This document shows, piece after piece, positions 1 to 5,058 of a DNA stretch of 6,082 bases. The stretch comes from Mageeibacillus sp. UBA5436 (lineage in GTDB: Bacteria > Bacillota > Clostridia > Saccharofermentanales > DTU023), in contig DIRM01000022.1 of the NCBI GenBank assembly GCA_002427545.1, positions 451-6,532 on the forward strand, read 5' to 3'. Within the stretch, counting starts at the first letter, position 1, and every line of letters starts with the position of its first letter. Made by a program: the position numbers and the translations under genes. The notes under the pieces are model-generated. The model was not told where the DNA came from and made no database searches. It saw nothing but the letters and a program-made list of their open reading frames with translations.

Positions 1-38
1 TGATTTAATCTGGCAAAAGACATCGTCTACTTTATTTT

Positions 39-67
39 GATAATGTCTAATTTAACTTGTCATTATC
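39..67. repeat. Inverted repeat GATAATG / CATTATC
   Basis: The arms GATAATG (39-45) and CATTATC (61-67) are perfect 7-base complements separated by 15 bases. The right arm also overlaps a second short dyad, TCATT (60-64) with AATGA (71-75). No T-run follows the repeat, so it is a poor intrinsic terminator. It lies about 85 bases upstream of the likely potA -10 element. It could be a protein-binding site, part of the end of an upstream transcript, or chance in AT-rich DNA. The repeat is seen directly; any function is inference. Confidence 0.3.
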
Positions 68-151
68 GTAAATGATTGATGATTCTATTACTTTATTATT
101 TAAAAATACTTCAAGCTATTAAAATAAATAATATATATTTTTACTTTCTAA

Positions 152-160
152 TGTTATGAT
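152..160 (+). promoter_or_regulatory. Probable potA promoter (extended -10)
   Basis: TGTTATGAT is a TG-extended -10: TG at 152-153, one base, then TATGAT at 155-160, which matches TATAAT at 5 of 6 positions. No good -35 sits at the 17-base distance (TATATA at 132-137 is weak). Extended -10 promoters can work without a strong -35, and the upstream 100-145 stretch is very A/T rich, as UP-like regions are. Transcription would start near 167 and leave a leader of about 45 bases. It is the best candidate for driving the pot operon, judged from sequence only. Confidence 0.5.
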
Positions 161-200
161 ATCCATGCTTGTATTTTTATAAAGTAAAATCAAATTGAAT

Positions 201-205
201 AGGAG
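201..205 (+). promoter_or_regulatory. Ribosome binding site of potA
   Basis: AGGAG lies 6 bases before the ATG at 212, an ideal spacing. It fixes the potA start. Confidence 0.85.
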
Positions 206-211
206 AAAAAT

Positions 212-1657
212 ATGGATAAAACAAACATTATCGAATTAAAGCATATTACAAAGTCTTTTAAAGATAATGGTTTTATAGCAGTAGATGATTTTAATCTAGA
301 AGTAAAACGTGGCGAATTTGTTACTTTTCTAGGACCATCTGGCTGTGGTAAAACGACGACGCTTCGTATGATTGCTGGTTTTGAACTCCCTGATTCTGGA
401 GAAATTCTCTTAAACGGCAAGTCGATTACACATTTACCTCCATATGAAAGGCCTATAAATACAGTTTTTCAAAGATATGCTTTATTTCCACATATGAATA
501 TTTATGAAAATATTGCTTTTGGCCTTAAACAAAAGAAAACCCCAAAAGGCGAAATTGAGCGCAAAGTTAAACATGTTTTGACTTTAGTTGATTTAGAGGG
601 ATTTGAAGAGCGTAATGTCAATACTTTATCAGGTGGTCAACAACAGCGCATTGCGATTGCCAGAGCATTGGTTAATGAACCCGAAATTCTTTTATTAGAT
701 GAACCTTTAGGTGCTTTGGACTTGAAAATGCGTAAAGAAATGCAAGTCGAATTAAAAAACATGCATAAAAGGCTGGGTATTACTTTTATTTATGTAACAC
801 ATGATCAAGAAGAAGCTTTAACGATGTCAGATAAAATTGTGGTTATGGACAAGGGTAAAATTCAACAAATTGGTGGACCTGAAGATATTTATAATGAACC
901 AGAAAATGCTTTTGTTGCTGACTTTATCGGTGAGAGTAATATTTTTAACGGCATCATGACTGGCAATCTTAAAACGCGTTTTTGCGGAGGAGAATTTGAA
1001 TGTGTTGATGATGTGCCAGAAGGTACTCATATCACAGCTGTAGTGCGTCCAGAAGATGTACAGATAGTTAAAGCAGAACAAGGTACTATTCAAGGTATTG
1101 TTACATCTGTTGTTTTCCAAGGGATGCATTATGAAATTGTTGTTAAATCAGGAAAGAATGAAATAATCATTTACAGTGTCAATCAGTCAATCGTTGATGA
1201 AAAAGTTGGTATTCGTATAGAGCCAGAAGGCATTCATATTATGATCGCCGAAGACTATACAAATAGTTTTATTGTCGATATTAATAGTGATTATCGTCTG
1301 GAATATAATGATCATGTTCTAGAGGCTAGCTTGACCAAATTGATTAAAGGCAGCAAACGATTGGAAGATGGTACGATTATTGATGCTTCTGGAGAAAAAA
1401 TTCATTTTGAACGTGCTAAAATTGAAGCGTCAATACAACCTCAAGATATTAAAATGACAGATGATGTAGAAGAAGGATTAATACAAGGTTATATTAGTAA
1501 TTTAATCTATCAAGGTTCACATTATCTTTATGTTATACATACGGAGCTTGGGCATGACTTTGCTGTTTATGATAAATATCTTTGGAATATGGATGACCAT
1601 GTTGGTTTAATCATGCCAATTAAAAAAATGAAATTTACATTAAAGAGATTGAAGTAA
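212..1657 (+). CDS. potA: Spermidine/putrescine ABC transporter ATP-binding protein PotA, with duplicated C-terminal TOBE unit
   Basis: This is the cytoplasmic ATPase that drives polyamine import through PotB and PotC. All ABC motifs are intact in the 481-residue product: Walker A GPSGCGKTT (41-49), Q-loop Gln87 in FQRYALFPH, signature LSGGQQQR (139-146), Walker B LLLDEP (160-165), D-loop GALD (167-170) and switch His197. The stretch FVADFIGESNIFNG (234-247) leads into the regulatory C-terminus, as in PotA-type importers. The protein is about 100 residues longer than the usual 370-380. The extra length looks like a second copy of the TOBE-type unit: VRPEDV...GTIQGIVTSVVFQGMHYEIVV (278-311) is matched by IQPQDI...GLIQGYISNLIYQGSHYLYVI (408-442). 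The start is set by AGGAG 6 bases upstream, and the gene ends in tandem TAA TAA. The ATPase assignment is firm. The polyamine substrate rests mainly on the potBCD neighbours; PotA ATPases alone are hard to tell from other spermidine/iron/molybdate-type importer ATPases. Confidence 0.95.
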   Translation: MDKTNIIELKHITKSFKDNGFIAVDDFNLEVKRGEFVTFLGPSGCGKTTTLRMIAGFELPDSGEILLNGKSITHLPPYERPINTVFQRYALFPHMNIYENIAFGLKQKKTPKGEIERKVKHVLTLVDLEGFEERNVNTLSGGQQQRIAIARALVNEPEILLLDEPLGALDLKMRKEMQVELKNMHKRLGITFIYVTHDQEEALTMSDKIVVMDKGKIQQIGGPEDIYNEPENAFVADFIGESNIFNGIMTGNLKTRFCGGEFECVDDVPEGTHITAVVRPEDVQIVKAEQGTIQGIVTSVVFQGMHYEIVVKSGKNEIIIYSVNQSIVDEKVGIRIEPEGIHIMIAEDYTNSFIVDINSDYRLEYNDHVLEASLTKLIKGSKRLEDGTIIDASGEKIHFERAKIEASIQPQDIKMTDDVEEGLIQGYISNLIYQGSHYLYVIHTELGHDFAVYDKYLWNMDDHVGLIMPIKKMKFTLKRLK

Positions 1658-1670
1658 TAATGACATAAAT

Positions 1671-1679
1671 TGTTATACT
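1671..1679 (+). promoter_or_regulatory. Candidate internal promoter before potBCD (extended -10)
   Basis: TGTTATACT is a TG-extended -10 with TATACT at 1674-1679, a 5 of 6 match to TATAAT. A weak -35-like TTGAAG lies at 1649-1654, but its 19-base spacer is long. It shares the core TGTTAT with the candidate upstream of potA. Transcription would begin near 1686 and give a leader of about 49 bases before potB. If used, it would let the permease and binding-protein genes be expressed apart from the ATPase. Such motifs also occur by chance in AT-rich DNA. Confidence 0.35.
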
Positions 1680-1713
1680 AAATAATTGAGATGATTCTTA
1701 TTTCTCATATACA

Positions 1714-1726
1714 TCCTAGGTTAGGA
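1714..1726 (+). promoter_or_regulatory. Small hairpin overlapping the potB ribosome site
   Basis: TCCTA (1714-1718) can pair with TAGGA (1722-1726) around a 3-base loop. The right arm contains the first four bases of the AGGAGG Shine-Dalgarno (1723-1728). Just upstream, TGAGA (1687-1691) can pair with TCTCA (1703-1707). The 5-bp stem is short, so it may only slightly damp potB translation. The pairing is seen in the sequence; regulation is inference. Confidence 0.3.
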
Positions 1727-1728
1727 GG
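1723..1728 (+). promoter_or_regulatory. Ribosome binding site of potB (decides the start)
   Basis: AGGAGG lies 6 bases before the ATG at 1735 but only 3 bases before an in-frame TTG at 1732. The spacing favours the ATG, one codon inside the longest open frame. Confidence 0.85.
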
Positions 1729-1734
1729 AACTTG

Positions 1735-2526
1735 ATGCAAATAAAATTTACTCGTAAAAACTTAAGTATTCCTTATTTTATATTTTTGTTACTATTTGTT
1801 GTTGCACCATTAATAGTACTTTTTTATTATGCCTTCACCAATGGTTCTGGTAAATTTACAATTAGTAATTTTACGGGATTTTTTACCAATTCAAATACAG
1901 TTGGAACTTTATTTTATAGTTTTGCAATAGCTTTTGTAACAACCATTATTTGCTTGATGTTGGCTTATCCAACAGCTTATTTTTTGGCAACAAGTAAACT
2001 TAAAACAAAATCTGTAATTATTATGCTTTTTGTTTTACCGATGTGGATTAATTTTTCGCTTCGGATTACAGCTTTAAAAGAAATACTGACTTTAATAGAA
2101 GGTAATTTAGCTTTTTATCCTTTCCTTAATACCATTATTGGTATGACTTATGATTTTCTACCGTTTATGATTTTGCCAATATATACAGCAATTGAAAAAT
2201 TAGATCCAGCCCTGTTAGAAGCGGCCAAAGATCTGGGTGCAAATGATCGTGAAGCTTTTCTTCGTATCACATTGCCATTATCAATGCCGGGCATTACGAG
2301 CGGGATATCAATGGTTTTTTTACCAGCCATGACCAATTATGTTGTTCTCGACATGCTCTACAATAGTACCTATATTATGGGATCTTTAATTGGTAGCTAT
2401 TTTACTACGGATAATTGGAATTTCGGCTCGATGATTGCCTTGATCTTATTATTAATCATTTGCGTATTCGCATTATTAACCAATACGAAAGAGGAAGTAA
2501 ATGAGACTGGAGGAGAATTGCTTTAA
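1735..2526 (+). CDS. potB: Spermidine/putrescine ABC transporter permease PotB
   Basis: This is one of the two inner-membrane subunits that form the polyamine channel. The 263-residue product is close to the usual size (E. coli PotB is about 275). It shows about six hydrophobic segments near residues 12-34, 57-84, 94-113, 131-152, 186-206 and 234-250. The cytoplasmic EAA loop, which docks on the ATPase, is clear between segments 4 and 5: EAAKDLGANDREAFLRITLP at 162-181. Near the C-terminus the motif NWNFGSMIA (227-235) is typical of PotB. The start is the ATG at 1735, chosen over a TTG one codon earlier because of ribosome-site spacing. The stop TAA shares its last A with the potC ATG (TAATG), so the two are translationally coupled. 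The short first-loop region and PotB-then-PotC order support PotB rather than another permease of the same superfamily. No anomalies seen. Confidence 0.93.
   Translation: MQIKFTRKNLSIPYFIFLLLFVVAPLIVLFYYAFTNGSGKFTISNFTGFFTNSNTVGTLFYSFAIAFVTTIICLMLAYPTAYFLATSKLKTKSVIIMLFVLPMWINFSLRITALKEILTLIEGNLAFYPFLNTIIGMTYDFLPFMILPIYTAIEKLDPALLEAAKDLGANDREAFLRITLPLSMPGITSGISMVFLPAMTNYVVLDMLYNSTYIMGSLIGSYFTTDNWNFGSMIALILLLIICVFALLTNTKEEVNETGGELL
2509..2515 (+). promoter_or_regulatory. Ribosome binding site of potC, inside potB
   Basis: GGAGGAG lies within the last codons of potB, 10 bases before the potC ATG at 2526. The spacing is slightly long. Together with the TAATG overlap it suggests that ribosomes finishing potB re-initiate on potC. 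Confidence 0.7.
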
Positions 2527-3344
2527 TGTCAAAGACTTTGAAATGGATTTTTCTAATAATAGTTTTATTATTTTTATATTTACCAATTTTGATTCTCGCA
2601 GTATTTAGTTTTACAGATGCTACTAATATAGGCATTATTCGCAATTTTTCTTGGCGAAATTATATTAACTTATTTATGACAGAAGAATTACGAAATATGA
2701 TTTTGAGCACTCTTTTACTTGCATTAATTGCAGCTACTTTAGCTACAATTTTAGGAACATTGGGAGCAATTGGATCTTTCTATTCATCAAAAAAAATGAA
2801 TCGTTCAATTTCAATTATGAATCAAATACCAGTAATCAATGCTGATGTAGTGACTGGATTTTCAATTGGTATTCTTCTCGTTGTCGTTTTAGGCATAAGT
2901 AAAGATAGTTTTTTCCCTTTAATAGCAGGTCATGTCACTTTATGTACACCTTTTGTATTTTTGGCTGTTATGCCTAAATTGATGCAAATTGACTCCGGTC
3001 AATATGAAGCGGCTTTAGATCTTGGTGCAACGCCAGCTAAAGCTTTAAAGCAAATTATCATTCCACAAATCAAATCGGGAATTTTGTCTGGTTTTGCCTT
3101 AGCGATCACTTTATCTTTAGATGATTATTTTATTTCAACTTATACCAAACCAGCTACTTTTGATACGATTAGTACGTATGTTGTGAATGCGACAAAAGGT
3201 TCACAAACTTCTACTAAAACAGCATTATGGGCATTATCTACAATGATTTTTGTGGTTGTCCTTTTAATTGTTCTTATTATGAATATCAAAACATTACGTA
3301 TTGAGAATCAAAAACAAATAATGTTGAATGAGGATCAGGCATGA
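2526..3344 (+). CDS. potC: Spermidine/putrescine ABC transporter permease PotC
   Basis: This is the second channel subunit, pairing with PotB. The 272-residue product is near the usual length (E. coli PotC about 264). Hydrophobic segments lie near residues 7-30, 58-84, 108-124, 129-150, 184-203 and 236-258. The EAA loop that contacts PotA is EAALDLGATPAKALKQIIIP at 161-180. PotC-like signatures are NADVVTGFS (105-113), just before segment 3, and SLDDYFIS (197-204), just after the EAA loop in segment 5. These distinguish it from PotB. It begins at an ATG that overlaps the potB stop by one base, and its TGA stop overlaps the potD ATG by four bases (ATGA). Both ends therefore point to one tightly coupled cistron set. 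Use of TGA as a stop is informative about the genetic code. No truncation or frameshift is visible. Confidence 0.93.
   Translation: MSKTLKWIFLIIVLLFLYLPILILAVFSFTDATNIGIIRNFSWRNYINLFMTEELRNMILSTLLLALIAATLATILGTLGAIGSFYSSKKMNRSISIMNQIPVINADVVTGFSIGILLVVVLGISKDSFFPLIAGHVTLCTPFVFLAVMPKLMQIDSGQYEAALDLGATPAKALKQIIIPQIKSGILSGFALAITLSLDDYFISTYTKPATFDTISTYVVNATKGSQTSTKTALWALSTMIFVVVLLIVLIMNIKTLRIENQKQIMLNEDQA
3330..3334 (+). promoter_or_regulatory. Ribosome binding site of potD, inside potC
   Basis: GAGGA in the final codons of potC ends 6 bases before the potD ATG at 3341. It supports that start, which overlaps the potC stop as ATGA. Confidence 0.75.
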
Positions 3345-4918
3345 AGATAACAGCTTTGAAAAAATATACTCTATCTATTTTATTTTTAGTTTTAAGTATA
3401 ATCTTTACGCTACAAATTATATTTGCTTATACTCCATACAATGTTGCTGTCAATGCTCTGACCGAAACAAAAAATACCAATAAGAATAAAAATAATACGG
3501 ATGAACCTTTGGTTTTAAAAATCTGTAATTGGGAAGAATATATTGATGAAGGAGATTGGGATATAGACGAAGTTATCGATCTTGAAAGTGGTGATATCTT
3601 TGGGAAAAATTCGATGATAGATGAATTTGAAGCTTGGTATAAAGAAACTTATGGGATTGAAGTAAACGTAGAATATTCTAATTTTGGTACGAATGAAGAT
3701 CTCTATAATATGCTAACCTTAGGTGATTCTTTTGATCTGATTTGTCCATCTGAATATATGTTTATGAAATTGATGAGTGAAGATGCTCTATTACCTTTAT
3801 CAGATGAATTTTTCAATCGAAATAATGAATATAATTATTATATTCGAGGTGTTTCTCCCTATTTAGAAGACATTTTTGATTCTCATGAAATTAATGGTGA
3901 GAGATGGAGTAAATATGCAGCTGGTTATATGTGGGGAATTACAGGTTTTCTTTATAATCCTCAATATGTTACAGAGCAAGAAGCTTCTACCTGGCAATTA
4001 ATTACAAATCCAAAATTTGAGCGATTAGTTACCATCAAAGATAATGTTAGAGATAGTTATTTTGCAGCGGTTGGCGCTATAAATTCCGAATTATTAGAAT
4101 CGGAATCATTCATTAATAATACCGATTATAAACAAAATTTAGAAAATATTATGAATGATACTTCGCCTGCAGAAATTGAACGTGTTCAAGATTATCTGCA
4201 AACAGCTAAAGATAATGTTTATGCTTTTGAAACTGATTCTGGTAAGGCGGATATGATTACCGGAAAAGTGGTAGCCAATTATCAATGGTCTGGTGATGCT
4301 GTATATAGTATGGATCAAGCTGAGCAAGATAATGTCAAATTGAATTTTTCTGTTCCAAAAGAATCAACTAATATTTATTTTGATGGCTGGGTCATGTTAA
4401 AAAATGGCATACAAGGTAATAGTCAAAAACAACATGCTGCTGAAGCTTTTATCAATTTTATTTCTAGACCAGATAATGCTATTCGGAATATGAATTATAT
4501 TGGTTATACTTCTTTTATTTCTGGCGGTGAGGATTCTCGAATTTTCGAATATTTAAAATGGAATTATGCTGCTGAAAATGAATCAATTAAAACTGTAGAC
4601 TATGATATTAATTATTTCTTCACAGGCAATATGGAAAATAGTGAATCGCAATATATTTTGACTGTTGATGCAGGTCAAATTGGTAGGCAATTAACAGCGC
4701 AATATCCTAGCCCCGAGATTATGCAGCGTTCAGCCGTTATGCGCTATTTTACGCCTGAGCAATATACAGATATTAATAGTATGTGGATTAATGTACGCTG
4801 TTATAATTTAAAGAAAATGCCGATTTGGGGTTGGATTATCACTGTCATTGTTATTGTTTTATTTATTTGGATTTCAATTCATAAAATTATTCAAATAAGA
4901 AAAAATAATAATAATTAA
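3341..4918 (+). CDS. potD: Polyamine-binding protein PotD, membrane-anchored form
   Basis: This is the extracellular receptor that delivers spermidine or putrescine to PotB/PotC. The 525-residue product is much longer than E. coli PotD (about 348). An N-terminal hydrophobic segment (residues 9-30) acts as signal or anchor, but no lipobox cysteine follows it. A polar Asn/Lys/Thr linker (about 41-56) comes next, then the binding domain. By comparison with remembered E. coli PotD, several ligand-pocket positions are kept: Trp64 in CNWEEYID, Ser137/Tyr139 in CPSEYMF, Asp234 and Asp238 in IKDNVRDSYF, Trp316 in YQWSGDA, and Asp348 in YFDGW. An acidic insertion lies at about 69-92, which I recall as common in Firmicutes PotD. 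A C-terminal membrane helix (495-513) is followed by a Lys/Arg/Asn tail, so the domain is probably held to the membrane at the C-terminus. It overlaps potC by 4 bases. Exact substrate preference cannot be told from sequence. Confidence 0.93.
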   Translation: MKITALKKYTLSILFLVLSIIFTLQIIFAYTPYNVAVNALTETKNTNKNKNNTDEPLVLKICNWEEYIDEGDWDIDEVIDLESGDIFGKNSMIDEFEAWYKETYGIEVNVEYSNFGTNEDLYNMLTLGDSFDLICPSEYMFMKLMSEDALLPLSDEFFNRNNEYNYYIRGVSPYLEDIFDSHEINGERWSKYAAGYMWGITGFLYNPQYVTEQEASTWQLITNPKFERLVTIKDNVRDSYFAAVGAINSELLESESFINNTDYKQNLENIMNDTSPAEIERVQDYLQTAKDNVYAFETDSGKADMITGKVVANYQWSGDAVYSMDQAEQDNVKLNFSVPKESTNIYFDGWVMLKNGIQGNSQKQHAAEAFINFISRPDNAIRNMNYIGYTSFISGGEDSRIFEYLKWNYAAENESIKTVDYDINYFFTGNMENSESQYILTVDAGQIGRQLTAQYPSPEIMQRSAVMRYFTPEQYTDINSMWINVRCYNLKKMPIWGWIITVIVIVLFIWISIHKIIQIRKNNNN

Positions 4919-4958
4919 ATAAAATACTTCTAAATATTGTAAATGTTAATAAAATACT

Positions 4959-4991
4959 AAAAAGTGTTCACTTATTCGTGAATATTCTTTT
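4959..4991 (+). terminator. Candidate weak terminator after potD, or operator dyad
   Basis: A 9-bp stem, including two G-U pairs, joins 4963-4971 to 4978-4986 around the 6-base loop TTATTC. Its core is TTCAC / GTGAA. An A-run (4959-4963) precedes it and TTCTTTT (4985-4991) follows, the layout of an intrinsic terminator. Only two pairs are G-C, so it would be weak. It starts 45 bases after the potD stop. The same dyad also lies just upstream of the next gene's -10 and covers its -35 zone, so it could instead be a repressor or activator site. Confidence 0.4.
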
Positions 4992-5000
4992 AATATTTCA

Positions 5001-5009
5001 TGATATAAT
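5001..5009 (+). promoter_or_regulatory. Promoter of the SPFH gene (extended -10)
   Basis: TGATATAAT contains a perfect TATAAT (5004-5009) with the extended TG at 5001-5002. No good -35 lies at 16-18 bases; this region is taken up by the TTCAC/GTGAA dyad. A start near 5016 gives a leader of about 43 bases. It is the strongest promoter match in the window and suggests that the SPFH gene is transcribed apart from the pot operon. Confidence 0.6.
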
Positions 5010-5047
5010 TCTAACAAGACATTGATTCTTAAAACTTATTTAGAAAA

Positions 5048-5052
5048 AGGGG
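5048..5052 (+). promoter_or_regulatory. Ribosome binding site of the SPFH gene
   Basis: AGGGG within AAAAAGGGGA lies 6 bases before the ATG at 5059 and fixes that start. Confidence 0.8.
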
Positions 5053-5058
5053 AATATT

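Noticed and set aside
1..40. Possible 3' end of an upstream gene (a + frame open from base 2 to a TGA at 38-40; another TGA at 1-3)
   Set aside because: Only about 12 codons are visible, with no recognisable residues, so a coding tail cannot be told from chance.
190..420. Minus-strand open frame of 76 codons opposite the potA start
   Set aside because: It lies antisense to the conserved Walker A region of potA and covers its promoter-proximal leader. It has no family resemblance and no convincing ribosome site.
827..1129. Minus-strand open frame of 100 codons inside potA
   Set aside because: It mirrors the PotA coding frame in AT-rich DNA. The translation is Asn/Phe/Ile-rich with no recognisable domain.
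1732..1734. TTG as the start codon of potB
   Set aside because: It lies only 3 bases from the AGGAGG, while the next codon, ATG at 1735, has the ideal 6-base spacing.
2148..2644. Two minus-strand open frames (2148-2336 and 2456-2644) opposite potB/potC
   Set aside because: Both are shadows of intact, well-recognised permease genes, and neither has independent coding evidence.
4139..4327. Minus-strand open frame of 62 codons inside potD
   Set aside because: It is antisense to the conserved PotD binding domain, with no protein family likeness.
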